A DNA stretch of 64,000 nt, taken from positions 372,001 through 436,000 of the forward strand of contig NJPS01000006.1 of the NCBI GenBank assembly GCA_002946415.1. Direction: 5' to 3'. The position numbers and the translations under genes were made by a program. The notes under the pieces are model-generated. The model was not told the DNA's origin, made no database searches, and saw nothing but the letters and a program-made list of their open reading frames with translations. Shown here in pieces: positions 10,998 through 23,500 of the stretch (within the stretch, counting starts at the first letter, position 1; every line of letters begins with the position of its first letter). The DNA is from Rutstroemia sp. NJR-2017a BVV2 (Eukaryota > Ascomycota > Leotiomycetes > Helotiales > Rutstroemiaceae).

Positions 10998-13900
10998 AAT
11001 TGCATGCATGCGCAATAATAAACTAAGACCGGCATATGGTAGGCAGATCTTGAACAGCCATAAGCGTGACCCCAGCCCCATTCTAGGCAAGGCCAGTTGG
11101 GAACCCCAATGAACAGTTTACCCTACCCTTACCCATGACATGGCCGAGATTTGAGGAAAAACGTTTTAGACCTAGAACTATCTATGCAAAGTATGCATGC
11201 AACATTTCAAGGTTAAATTGGGCCTTGAAGTCACTAAAACCTCGACCCGAGGCTACGCTAACACTGGATCATCGAACGCCCTAAGAATGCGCTGCAAAAG
11301 TTCCAAGGTTCTCTCAATGACATCCATCATCCCTGCTCCAGGATGTAACTGAGTGAAAAAGCCTTGTCATCTTGTCGTCCGAGCTTCCTGGAAATCTTCA
11401 TGTCTTGGACGGTGCGATGGTGCCAAGCGTTAGGATGATGTGGATGTTCGATATCCGAGGAAGGACATATGCTCTACTGGGTACACGAGGATCTGGGTTG
11501 TTTCACAAGGAAAAAAGCAAAACAGTGGTTAACATCATTTTTCGATGCCGCCGCTGAATCCGAATCGGATTTTGATTTTGATGCGTGGGGGAGCGGAGCT
11601 TTGAGACTCATATGATCGATCATCCACGACTCAGAACTCATTAATATACCCGACCATCTCATAATACCCCTAAGCACCTACAGCAGTTGGAATCGTAGGC
11701 AGATCACCAACCGACCCATCACGGATTCACCGCAGAAATGGGCGCTTTGGAAAATGGTTGAAATCTGAGATTCGAACCATTCTCATCCCTTCATCGGCCT
11801 TAAGCGGAAATTCTTCACGGAACGTACTTGTATGTGTTTCTGTTGAATGACATCCGCACACAGTGCCACCCCGCAATAATCCCGGTAGGGAACTACAAGA
11901 TATGAGCCGGGCCCTTGGGAACCGATATTGCAACTAAGAAAAGACAACGCGAAAATGTATAGTTTCTTTCTTTCCCCTTCCTTTTTTCTCTCCTCACTAA
12001 TGCACTAAGCCTAAAGATGACGCGCAAACCACACTTCCCTACTCACGGCCTTGCATGATACTACTCGGTGGAGCCAAAATACATATACACATTGGCTAAA
12101 TTTAAGTGGAAATCTTTGCTCACCCATGTGTCACTTTAGCATTTCCCCCTGCTTCCCCTCTTTTAAGATTTCGGCCCTGGTCGAGTCGATCGTGTTTCTC
12201 TCCGCCCTTGTCCGTACCATGCCACGAATTTACTCTTTTAGCAAGAATCATTCTCACCACTGCAAAGGATGGAGAACCTAGAACTTGCCGTGGTGGAACC
12301 TAGAACTTTCCGACCTTCACACCTGAGTCTATCTTCTTGCGGACAAGATTGGAGACCGGCTATGCTTACGCAAAGGCAGGGGAGTGCCTTTACGAATGGA
12401 GGCGACCTAACGCTCAGAGACAGAGACATCATAGCTGGCTGACTGGCACCCACATCCCCACCCTTCCCCTCGCTTCGCACTTATGGGTATCGGATCCAGA
12501 GAAGAAACGGATTTCGAAAAGATTCCTCCTAGAATCCCTGCACCTTGCACCTTGCACTGAACTCTTGACAAGGCTGGGACGGCCTTCCTGTTCCGTACTA
12601 TTTCCTTACCAGGGTCCTACATCCCCCACTCAGACAAGGACAATGAACGCACACAGCGGCTACGAGATCGGAACTGCTGAACAGGAACAATTCCCCTGCG
12701 AAAATAGTGAGGCACAGGTTCTTAAGGGAAGGCGATCCATTGCCCGACCGTCTATCTTCGGCCACTGGTCCATTTTTCCATGGACCACCACGCTACTAAG
12801 CACAGCGTATATTTATGCTGATCACGAGGACCAATCAGCACGATTGGACCTGATTAGGAGGTCGAATCATGAAGCGCATATTCGTATATCTAGTCCAAGA
12901 CCAAGAGTTGTTGTTGTTGGATTCTCCCGTGCAAGCAAACAGACAGGGCAAAAGCAAGGACGTGTACGATACTGCACGAGTGCTAGGCAGACAGCCAGAT
13001 AAAAGCTTCTGAGCATTACTCAGGACTCACTACGTATTCTCGACGATCAGGTAGCTACAAACCGACAACCAATAGCGAACCTATTCTTCCCGTCTCTTGT
13101 GTTGGTTTCCCCATTCTAAGTTAGGTAAAGTAGCGCAGCAAAAATATTACGCTATGGTCATCTTGCCGCATGCGAGCGAAATCTTGAAACCTTCAACACC
13201 CTCGTTCGCCGATGCAGCCGATCAGCAGCGTGGTGATTGCAACACCGCTCGGCTTTTGCACCGTTGCAGACGCTTGCGCTTTTTATACTTTTCCGCCCAG
13301 GATATTTCTTAGACCAGGGGCGGCGACACGACGCATGCAGGACAAGGAGAGACCATTCGCAATTTTTACTTTCTTAGTTAACCTTGTGGCGGTAGGTAGA
13401 TATGATGTGTTCTAAGCAATCCCGTATTACTATACCACCACTCTCGCCCGCCCGTCTGTCCGTCCGTCTGATAGGCACTCTCTCAATGAAGGCGGGCGCC
13501 GCGCGATCATAAATACGATCATGGTAAGATGAAGCTTGTGAAACGTATGGCTGACGGCTCAGTACATGATAATCAAAAAAGCAACAGGCACAGGCGGTAT
13601 TGGGTTTGCATGGCGGGGCCGTTGTCCTTTCGTACTGCTTATCATACTATTGTATCGATCTACTGAAACTTAAGCAGTCAGAGTCACCTCCTTGGGATTG
13701 CCGTCCAGGCGTTTACTGATCACAAATGACCGACATTCATCAATCAGCATCGCAAAAAGCATCAGCAGGGATTTTCAGTGCGGCATCTCTAGCACCATCT
13801 GCGCTGTGTTTCCGAGCACCAACAAGACAGCTCGAGCGCCTTCGCCCGCGCCCGCAAGCAAGCAAGCAAGCATTACGACCGTGATAGATGTGCCCCCCTC

Positions 13901-15560
13901 ACAATTTCCCAGTCAGTCAGTCATATCAAAAAGATCATATCATGTATGTTGGAAAAGAGGCTGAGTTCGATTTCCGCTTTTTAGACACCCGGATAATACG
14001 CTACTTTCGGAGGTGAGAGCACATCGAGAACAGCTTAAGGGTTACTTACTGTGGTTCGTCACCGCCGAGAAGAGGCAATCAATTATACATAATCCATGTA
14101 GGGGTCATTTATATCGTCCGTCGTTCTTCAATCTCTCGTCTCTCCGGTTTGGTATGCTGCATCCCGACCGTTGTTTTGCATATCATATTACGACGCAACT
14201 CCATACACCACCACCACTACTACCAAAGCTACCACACACATCACAGCTGAAAAATTATGTCAAAAATTCCACTCATGTACATTGCGTATTCCATCTCTGT
14301 TGCTTGTAGCATAGCACGATTCGATGAGCGAGCCGGATTATTGATTGATCGTTCCATATTGCGAACACATATAACCCCGTATCCTTGTTGCATAGTTACT
14401 CAGTGCTTGTAACTTAGTAAGTACAAATCATCTTCATCGGAGATTCAGGAGTTCTTGGTTCGCGCTGATCTTGATACGACACCCTCTAAATGACTTTTTA
14501 AATGATGATGGTTTCCCTGCCTGCCGGCCTGTCTGTCTATCGATAATGCACGCACACACACCCACAACCCCCAAGAGAGTTTCGCAAAGTGAGAGAAAAA
14601 TTGGCCCCCGCCCAACCAACCCCCGCGGCGTTCTCCTTGTAGGCTTGTACCGCTCTTAGTATCTGTTGGTTCGGTCGGAGGGTTCGGTTAGTTTATTGGA
14701 TCGGTCTCTCTCTGCCTCTCCTAAGTACAAGCACGAAGCACTTTCTAAAAACATGGATTCAATTCCGCATTCTGTGTGAAACCTACCTACTGTACCTCTT
14801 CCATCTACCTAACTTAGATCAATCAATGCATGTTCGAACTTTACCCATCGACGCGACCTTCAGGGTATCACTGGCGCTGGAACTGGAACTGGAACAAGGG
14901 GACCAAGACACAGAATAGATATAGTAGAGAGAGGGGCACGGCTCCGGCACAGCACGACACGACCTGACCTGACTTGCGTACGGAGTACTCCATGGGATCT
15001 TTACCCTCTTCGACCTTTCCTAATATATTATCCGAGCAAGCTGGCTAGCTAAACTTATATTGTGGTTGTTATTCGTGGAGCTGACGTCGGAGATCTACTT
15101 ACTGTGCTTTGTACATGCTATATAGAACAGACACGGGCCGAAATCACTACTTATTTGTTGTGGGGAGAAGGTTGGTCTCGCGAGTTACTGGGCGGTGGAT
15201 TGGAAAAGAAAGGAAAGAGGTGGACTGGTCAAGATTGCACGAGAACTACTTGAGTGTGAACGTGGGCGCAAGCAGAAGGAAAATCTACACTATGCCATCT
15301 TGTACGGCTTTCCTATTACAGTAATCTTACATAGGTTCGCAAACGACGATTTAACTCACCATGGCTAGTCGTGAATCGTGAATCGTGATGTATTCATTTC
15401 CCCCAACAAGCTGAGTCCGACTCGACTCGCCCAACCTGACCCGACCTTACATAAGAGATCACGATCCTCCCGCCAGCCACGCACGGCTTCTGCGTTGCTC
15501 ATGTAAGCTTCCTGCTACAAGTACACGAGAAGCAGCCGTAACCTCACTCAGCCACATAGT

Positions 15561-15583
15561 ACGGCTACGGCTACGGCTACGAC
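15561..15583. repeat. Short hexamer repeat (ACGGCT)n
   Basis: About three and a half copies of acggct in the gene-free stretch, with no associated coding feature. Confidence 0.75.
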
Positions 15584-18061
15584 TGGGCATATTTCTTGCA
15601 CGCGGCCGGGTGGTGGTCTAGATTCGAGAGTGGAGAATGATATGGTGGAAGCCACTCACGTATAGAAGGATGGATGGAAGGAAGGCGCGGGAGCGCGAGA
15701 AATCACAAAAAACTGAACAGCAGCCACGGGTTACTTACTATATGGGCTTGGTTGGTGGTTATGTGATGATACGATAACTTCCAAAGAAGGAACCCGTGGT
15801 CGTGAGATAAGATGAGATGATACGGGACCTGTCATACGATTTCTAATTCCATATTTTGCGCGGGATAAGGTTAATTAGGTAAGGTAAGCAGGTGAGAAGG
15901 AACGGGTACAAGCAAGATGCTAGCTAGTTAGTTGCTTGCAGAATGTTTGGTACGCTCTATGCAACGCAACGTGATGCTGACTTCATATATACATATTTGT
16001 TCATATGCCTTGCCCTACTCTACTCGTGGTGGCTAGACTGCGCGGGACAGCTTCGGCTTGCTGGCGTGGGATGGGGGGATGGGGGATGCGGTTTGGGTAA
16101 CTGGACGGGTGGCTTGCTCACCGGTCACTGAGCGATGATCATTTGTTCAAGATGGATGGGTGGAATCATGGAACAATTTATGGAAGCGATAAGTTAGGTC
16201 GGACGTAATGTTTTGGTTTGCTGGCTTTGGGGTTGAGTAATGCTCAGTTGTCTGTCTAGCTAGGAAAGCAGAGTAGAGTCATGGTAATATCCGTAGATTT
16301 TGTTGGTGCTCCATTATTACACCATTGAGAAACGCAGGGAGGTAGAGTCTTGTAAGTGGGTTGCTAGTAGGGCAGGTCTGACATCCTTCCTCAACTTGAT
16401 ATACACCCGTACTTTCACCGGTGATGGGTGGATGAATGGGTGGGTTGTTAAAACATGCTCGGATTGTCATTCATATGTTTGATACATGCGATGAGTGAGT
16501 GATTTCTGTACAACGCATATCACCGACTCACCGATATGCTGCCCCCCTCCCTTCACAACCCGGGCACGCTTGGAAAATGGGATGGAGCCGGTTGGGATTG
16601 GGATGGGATACGATGCGATGTGATGTGATGCACGGTGAGTATCAGTTAGGGTCATGGCGAGGTGACGGGAATAGGCTGGCTGGCTGGCTAGTTGAGGAAA
16701 ATGTAGGCAAGGAGAAAGGTCTTCCAAGGCACGAGACCGAGACCTGCTTCTGCTTCTACTAGATAGATAAATAGATGTCGATACCTACACGGACATAGTG
16801 GGATGATGCAGCTTTTGCAAACAAGCATTTTGACCGAGGTCCTAGATGTTTCCAGAGTAGGTAGCATATGCAAGGTCTTTCGGTCCACACCGAGCAGGAT
16901 GCGAAGGGGGAATCAGATCTTGGATTGTATGGATCGGATGCGGTTTGGAGTGGGTGAGATGCGAAGGAGTTGGTGGCATGCGATATACGATACGAGGACC
17001 GTCGGACAGACAGGATATGCAGTCGGACACAGATGAAGGAGGTGGAGGGAACTCGAACCACACATGGATATATATGTATCTATGCGGTAAGGTTACCAGT
17101 AACGAGTGAGTGAGCATCCTTCCTTCATCTTCGTACGTCCTGGTGTCAAGCCAGGCAACCCATCTATCTGTTGTCACATCCGGGCTGGCTGTCTCTGTGC
17201 CGTATGTATACATAGTCGTAATATTGCAGTGTCCATCATCATGTGTCAGGTATCGTAAGTATGCAGGTGGAGGTGTGCAGGTGCAGGTGGTATGAGATCT
17301 CACTCACTCACGTACTCATCCATCCAACGTACCCTGGCTTTCAATCGTAAATGGAAATAAGGGGCAAATATACAAATCCACTTTCTGTTGTCAATATACA
17401 AATCCACTTCCTACTGTCACCAATACCGGTCTCTGAGAAGAAGAACGACAGAGAGCTTCTATGAATTGTTCTACAGCCAAAGTCACAGAGGTCCTGATCC
17501 TTATCGATAAAGAAGCCCAAAGGTGGGGTACGGAAATCCATTGCGAAGCTTTTGAATTTCCCCTCTCTTGACAAAGCCATACTTCCGTGCTGTGCTGCAA
17601 ATGCACTGTAAGCAGATGTCTTCATGACTGTGCATCTTATTTCCCCGCGATGCTTTGGCTTGTGTTGGATATTTCATAGGATAAATGACATGAATGAGGG
17701 AGATGACATGTAGATGAGATCTTTGTTGTGTTAGTGCAGGTACTTCAGAAGGCACTGTGGAATGGAGAGAAAGAGAAACACATTTTGCTAAATTACACGA
17801 TGCAAAAAATTACATCATGAAATAAAGACCTTTTAAGTTATGCGCTGCAATTCGCTCTTTCGACGACTTCACTGCGGAGAAAAAGAACATAGCGTAAAGC
17901 GTCATCGCGGCTTAAAATAAATTATTCTGGGGATCAGAATTCACTGAAAGACCACGGTGTATGAACCAGCTGTTAGATAGAGATCTCTACACACTCATTA
18001 TACGCTGGTAAAAGGAGAGGAAAGGAAATAGAAAGGAGGGAAATTAGAACGAAAGAGAAAA

Positions 18062-20035
18062 ATGGTAGATTTCGCTCCTCTACCTAGGAGGGAGAGTACA
18101 ACGGATGCTCACGACGATGTATGTGCTACGTAGAAAGAAGTCTACAATGATGTCTGTTTATTTACTCAAGTAGGCCCTTGACAGCGCGAGTGACTCCGAT
18201 CATCAACATGCGCTAGAGGTATGTTCCCCCTCTCCACCCTACCTCCTCCCCTCCATTATATCATCTCCCTAACTAACAACTACCTTCTCCATCTTCCCAG
18301 GTCGTATTCGACACGCAGAACTCCCACCGCCGCAAATCCTCTCTCGTCCCCTCCGACGACCCCCTCGCAACCTTCCAACGCAACAAAAACACAGAATGCT
18401 ACGTGCATGCCCTCCTCGAAGCGCAGCGACGCGGCGGACGCCGTTCCGTCAGCGGCCTAGAAGGCATCGCTGAGACGCTCGCCACGCGGCGACTCGAAAG
18501 CGCTGAACCAGACGCGGACGGGAGCACAGAAGTCGACGACAAACTCACCACCGGGAAGAGCGGGGTCGACGACACCGGAGTCGGACAAAGCGACGAACGA
18601 GGCTGGCGAGAAAAGATCGAAAATAAAGGCGAAGTGGAAGAAGCCAGCACACCTGCGACTGCAGAGGACGGCGGAGAAGGGAAACTGCAGATCAAGCATG
18701 GGGAAGACAAAGACGCGGTGCACAGCCGTTTACTCACCAAGAAGCAGCTCTCGGATATGGCGTGGGGAGTGCGGGAGCTGAGCAAGCGGTTGGGGAGTAT
18801 CCGGTTGAAACTCAAGGTCCGGACGGTGTTCCTCCTTACCAAGGCGCATGACGAGGAACTTATAGACAATACGAGGGAAGTAGCACGCTGGCTGCTGAGC
18901 CCGGAGAGACAGGTACGGTATACGGTGTATGTGGAAGAGAACCTCCGAGAAAACAAACGATTCAACGCCCCGGGACTTCTAGAAGAACTCGAGAAGCTCG
19001 AACAAGCAGCAGGAGTGCAGAAAAGCAATGGCGATAGACAGACACGACGATTGCGATACTGGACCAACGAAATGTGTCGGAATCGACCACACACATTCGA
19101 TTTCCTCGTCTCGCTAGGAGGCGACGGCACGGTGCTGTACGCCAGCTGGCTGTTCCAGCGGATCGTACCGCCGGTGCTGAGTTTTGCGTTGGGCAGCTTG
19201 GGGTTCTTGACGAAGTTCGATTATGATGATTTTCAGAATACGTTAACGACGGCGTTCAGGGATGGGGTGACGATTAGTTTGCGGTTGAGGTTTGAGGGCA
19301 CGGTGATGAGGAGTCAGCAGCGGAAGAAGAAGGTTAATGGGGATGGAGATGGAGAGGCGGAGGGAGAAGCGGATACGAGGGTGCCGAAGAGGGATTTGGT
19401 GGAGGAGTTGGTGGGAGAGGAAAAAGATGATGATATGACGCATAGACCGGATGGCACGTATGAGATTCTGAATGATATCGTGGTAGATCGTGGCCCAAAT
19501 CCTAGTATGTCCTTCCCTTTCCCCCTTACCTAACTTCAATCCCCCTCCCGGAAACCACACACCCGAAATCTAACACCCCCACCCCCCAGCCATGTCCCTC
19601 GTCGAAATCTTCGGCGACGACGAACACTTCACCTCGGTCCAAGCGGACGGCGTCTGCGTGGCCACGCCCACCGGCTCCACAGCCTACAACCTCGCCGCCG
19701 GGGGCTCGCTCTGCCACCCGGAAAACCCCGTGATCCTCGTAACCGCCATCTGCGCGCACACGCTGTCGTTCCGGCCGATCATCCTCCCCGACACCATCGT
19801 GCTGCGTCTGGGCGTGCCGTACGACGCGCGCACCAGCAGCTGGGCCAGTTTCGACGGCAGGGAAAGAGTCGAGTTGTGTCCGGGGGACTATGTTACGATT
19901 AGTGCGAGTCGGTATCCGTTTGCGAATGTGATGCCGCAAGGCAGACGCTCGGAGGATTGGATTAACAGTATTAGTGGGAAGTTGGGGTGGAATACGAGGC
20001 AAAGGCAGAAGAGCTATAAGGAGTGGAAGGAGTGA
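18062..20035 (+). CDS. NAD(H) kinase (ATP-NAD kinase family)
   Basis: Four exons: 18062-18118, 18174-18218, 18301-19504 and 19590-20035, giving 583 residues. Introns are 55, 82 and 85 nt with GTATGT-type donors; the second has a ctaactaac branch region. The start MVDFAPLPRRES is the AUG that splices in phase through both short exons. The kinase core carries the diagnostic GGDGT at about 307-311, followed by GSLGFLTKF, and NGxD-like substrate elements in the last exon (GVCVATPTGSTAYNLAAGG, then SFDGRERVEL). The enzyme phosphorylates NAD(H) to NADP(H) and so feeds NADPH-dependent biosynthesis and redox defence. The N-terminal 150 residues are charged and variable. No mitochondrial presequence is obvious, so it is probably the cytosolic Utr1-like form. 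Confidence 0.92.
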
Positions 20036-20956
20036 GTGAGTGGGTGGGTGAGTGAGCGAACGAGTGAGTGCATGGTATGTTGGTAGCTAGACTGGTTCAA
20101 TCACTTCATAGATACTCTTTGAGCAGGTTTTGCATGTTGTGATCACTACTTGTATTGAAAACTCTGGTTTACTAAATCTGGGGCTTCGGAAGAGGTGCAG
20201 CCAAGTTGAAAGATTCAAGCGTGCATTCAGCTGACTCGGCGGGTTATTGAAGAAGAGGAATTCTCAGAGAAGCTGGTCTGCATGCTCAGGTTTATACCTA
20301 ACATAGTACAGCTACCTCGTATAGCATGCTTATTAGATCCTCAAATATATTATTTGTATGAGATTGCTAGCCGTACGTGACGTTTGTGAGGAAACCACGC
20401 GCAGACTGATTAATGGACCTACAGTAAAGAAAGAGCCACAGTAGTTTGGCTGATGTGGACATCGTAGCCTGTTCAAAGGCACCATAACCCTGCTAAAAGA
20501 AATGATGCCCAAGGAAATTATCCTTTCTGGCTTTTCATGAGTATTCCTCATAAGAGCAGTGCATCACCATATCCTTCCGGAATATTGTATTAAGCGACTG
20601 CAAACTTAGGTTCTTTCCTCCGCAGAACAGTTAACTATCGTCTGCAGCGGCACGGGATCTTTAATAGCGTGCAGGAGTTTAGACATTATGCTTCCAGAAC
20701 AGGCGAACAACATCATGGAATTCCACCATGGCGTTTCTCAGTTCGACCATTCCCATTGCTCCGGAGATTTCGCTCGTTCCATTTCCAGGCGTGGCGGATC
20801 TGCAACGGAACAATATGGCGTGGGTATAATCTTGTCGCTTCCTGGACCGACGCTGGTCGATTAGAGATACAGGGATGAGTGGCCTCATCTCATAGAAAAA
20901 GAGCATTTGGAAGGTAAGTAGTGCCGATAGCAAACTACTTCTGGTGCTCAACTAGA
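20036..20956. other. Intergenic, convergent 3' ends
   Basis: 921 bp between the stops of NAD kinase (plus) and the next gene (minus). A short GAGTGAGTG-like repeat follows the NAD kinase stop. No credible gene is seen. Confidence 0.6.
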
Positions 20957-22661
20957 TCACTGATATCTTTCCGGTGCCTTCCTTATACGTGTGCTGCGAC
21001 GCAGGGGACGGGATGGTGCGCCTTCGTCATCGGCTTTCTTCGTCCATCTCTTAGTTCTCTTTTTTCGTGCTCCATGTTCCTCGGCTTTCTCCGCCGCTGA
21101 TCTTGTTCTCGTTGGAGAGTAGGGGCGGTTGGAAACTGATCTTGTTGAGCTTCCGTTGGAAGCTTTGGAGGGCCGTGTTGCGGCTATCAAAGTTTGAGAA
21201 CTCTCAACGAGAGTAGAAGTAGGGGTTGCAGCGGTTGCAGCGACACCTTGCTCTTCGTTCGCCCGATCTTGGAGGTCCTTCTCGAGGTATATTGCCTTTC
21301 CGGGGCCATTACAAACTTTTATGCTGCTGTCTGGGATTTCGATGTCCTGTCTGGGACGCTTAGGTTCGCGCTCATTATCATCTTCATCAGAGCGTCTACG
21401 TTTGGGTACTCGTTTCTCATAACTCTTTGCCTCGGAACTCGGCGTAGTCATCCTTGTCAAACCCATTTCTTCTTCGATCAACGGGATTTGCTGTAGGATC
21501 CACCGTAATAATTTGGTCCGGCGTTCAGCACTGTGCTTTGCCAAATGAAACTTCGAGTACTTTTTCTTGAAAAGTTCGATGTTATCGTTGCGTAGCTTCA
21601 ACGATTCGAATGTTTGTTTTACTTCAACCAAGCTCAGCTTAGCTTCTTTCAGTGTCTGTGAAGGCTCTTTCACACTAAAACCCCATTCAAGTCTGCGCTG
21701 TTCTGCCCACTTAACATGGATAACTGCATATTCTAGGATGTCTCCAGCAGATCCTAGTTCACTCATACGCTCGTCGGAATATTTGTGGTCCCAAATAAGT
21801 TCCTCTGTCTCTGATGGTTTGAGATCATGCGATTTAAGTTCCTTCCAAGCTTCATCATATTGTTGTTGATGATGTTCGACAGTCCTAACATCATTATCAT
21901 ACCACCAGTATTCGTAGTCAAGGTACTCAAACCAGGTTGTCAGCTTATCCTGGCGAGCAGGATCCTCCTCTAATTTGAAAAATCGAGTAAAACCATGCGT
22001 TGCTAGACCTTCCCTCACGTCATCGGCATACTTTTCGAACCTGCCATCTCCTCTGTTTCGAACTTGCCATTGGCGAAACGCGCGCCAATTCTTCAATTGA
22101 AGTCCAAAAACTCTCCAGCTCCACACGTTATCGTGCCAGTATTCAGCGATTTCGCCGTACTCTCCAGGGTATTCTACAATCCATCGAGCAATACTAAACG
22201 GATGCGACGGCCGCCCACCTTCTTCAACAAGAGAATTATAAATCGCCTTCTCCTCCTCTAAGTCGAGCTGTTCCTCCTCTTCTCTGTCGAGCGGCGGAGT
22301 TCTGTGCGATTCTGGGGAGTGTTGTCGAGGCCATACTGGCCGATCCGCGGGTATATTTTGAAGTCGTTTCGTGAGCGATTTGGCATCAACAGGCTTGGAC
22401 CGAGCCTCGATTCTTGATCTGTTTCACCTTTAGCCATAAGTCAGGGAGGGTTAGATCGATGCCTCACCTTAATCTCTGAGCAAAATGTAGATCTTTGATC
22501 AGAATTTCTGGATCTTCTACGTCAAATTCTTTGTCCGAGACTTAGCGAATGAAGAATGACAGATGCTGCGACTCTGACCCTGTGCTCTTGTTCAGACACT
22601 TATCGAGCTCTGCGTCAGTGTAGGCGACAAGCTCACGAGTAGACAGCTTTGCAAATTCCAT
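20957..22661 (-). CDS. Unrecognised helical protein with RRSTRIRK basic tail; in-frame stop at codon 40
   Basis: Exon 1 is 22661-22468 and exon 2 is 22418-20957, with a 49-nt intron (GTGAGG...CACAG). Spliced, this is 551 codons starting MEFAKLSTRELVAYTD. The body (about 100-340) is rich in Trp/Tyr/Glu (RWIVEYPGEYGEIAEYW, WSWRVFGLQLKNWRAF) and looks helical. The last 150 residues are basic and disordered and end RRSTRIRKAPERYQ, suggesting nuclear or DNA-bound location. No named domain is recognised. TAA at 22544-22542 interrupts the frame at codon 40, with coding-like sequence on both sides. Either this copy is broken (a Gln CAA would need one transition), or a 96-nt intron (22636-22541, GTGAGC...CTAAG) removes the stop and 31 codons. 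Confidence 0.6.
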
Positions 22662-22998
22662 TGTTAAATGGAGCGAAACACTGCGACCATTTCTAGTCAA
22701 GTATTACCGGAATGCCTTCGAGGTCTTTCCACATATCAGGATCTATAAACCTCCAGTGGTATTCACTCAGGAAAGCTTGCAGCCCTTACTTGTTGGTTCG
22801 AAAAGACTGCAAGTTCTTTTAAGGCGTGTTGTTCTAAAATGATGATTATTCAAGCAGGTTGATGTTATGAGAGGATTCCGTTCCGCGCTCCGGTTAAATA
22901 ATAGTCCAACCGGGTCACTCCTCTCGCTGTTCCCCCCACGCCCCCACGGGGTACGCCAACTTTCCGATTCAAAGAAGCAATCTACCAAAGATAAGTTC

Positions 22999-23044
22999 TT
23001 GTGACTCACCTTGCCAGTGACTCAACTTGCAGTGACCCAACTTG
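22999..23044. repeat. 15-bp imperfect repeat, three copies
   Basis: Units ttgtgactcaccttg, cagtgactcaacttg and cagtgacccaacttg follow one another with one or no spacer bases. The array lies in the promoter region shared by the flanking divergent genes. Confidence 0.7.
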
Positions 23045-23437
23045 CCCTCTCAAATGTAACACACCAAAATCATATCAAACACACAGTTTCCAGAACACCC
23101 CGAAGGTGCACAGAGGTGGCCGGATAGTTGGCGCACCGCCGGTTGGCCTAGCAGATCTGGCCCAATCTGACGTTATGGTTAGTTATTCCATTGGATTTAG
23201 AATACCTGTTTCGTTAGTTCTTTCCAGAGACTTGCGATAGCACATACTAGCCTGGCGATTCTACCACACTGGAGAAGCTCTTCGCTGCGAGATGAAACGG
23301 CTAAGCGCAAACAGCATGCATGCAATGCATGAGGCTCGCTGTGCACAACGAATCGTTTCCCTTATACTGTGATCAAGTCAGGCAGACGTTATGAACAAAT
23401 AAGATGTCGACTTTGAATCTGGTTTCATATCGAGCGC

Positions 23438-23446
23438 ATAAAAAGA
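23438..23446 (+). promoter_or_regulatory. Possible TATA element of the FHA-kinase gene
   Basis: CATAAAAAG lies about 60 bp before the ATG at 23501. The decayed paralogue has TATATA at a similar distance (26991) from its ATG at 27049, which supports a shared promoter layout. Confidence 0.35.
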
Positions 23447-23500
23447 GCGAGATGATTATCTCAACCTGTTCATCTGAATATCTCCATACAATAACCTAAG

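Larger units (their letters stand above)
8319..18061. other. 9.7 kb stretch without a credible protein gene
   Basis: The stretch lies between the divergent minus-strand 399-codon gene and plus-strand NAD kinase. All open frames are short, overlap each other on both strands, and lack conserved motifs; the longest (12337-13002, 221 codons) is compositionally mixed and has no splice partner. I looked for tRNA B-box patterns and found none with a foldable partner. What can be seen are short simple repeats (10011-10040, 10945-10997, 15561-15583) and many GA/TG-rich patches. It could hold long UTRs, regulatory DNA or non-coding transcripts. Confidence 0.6.
22662..23500. other. Intergenic between divergent accessory genes
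   Basis: 839 bp with no credible gene. It holds the 15-bp repeat at 22999-23044 and a near-palindromic GCATGCATGCAATGCAT patch at about 23312-23330. It should contain both promoters. Confidence 0.55.

Noticed and set aside
11730..11830. GGTTCGAATC-like tRNA B-box on the minus strand (about 11771-11782)
   Set aside because: No matching acceptor stem, D-arm or anticodon arm could be drawn around it.
12337..13002. 221-codon plus-strand open frame in the first gene-free stretch
   Set aside because: Mixed composition, no motif, no splice partner, overlapping frames on both strands; consistent with chance in moderately GC-rich DNA.
8319..18061. Several GTAAGT sites suggesting spliced non-coding RNA
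   Set aside because: The number seen is about what chance predicts for 9.7 kb on two strands; not evidence by itself.
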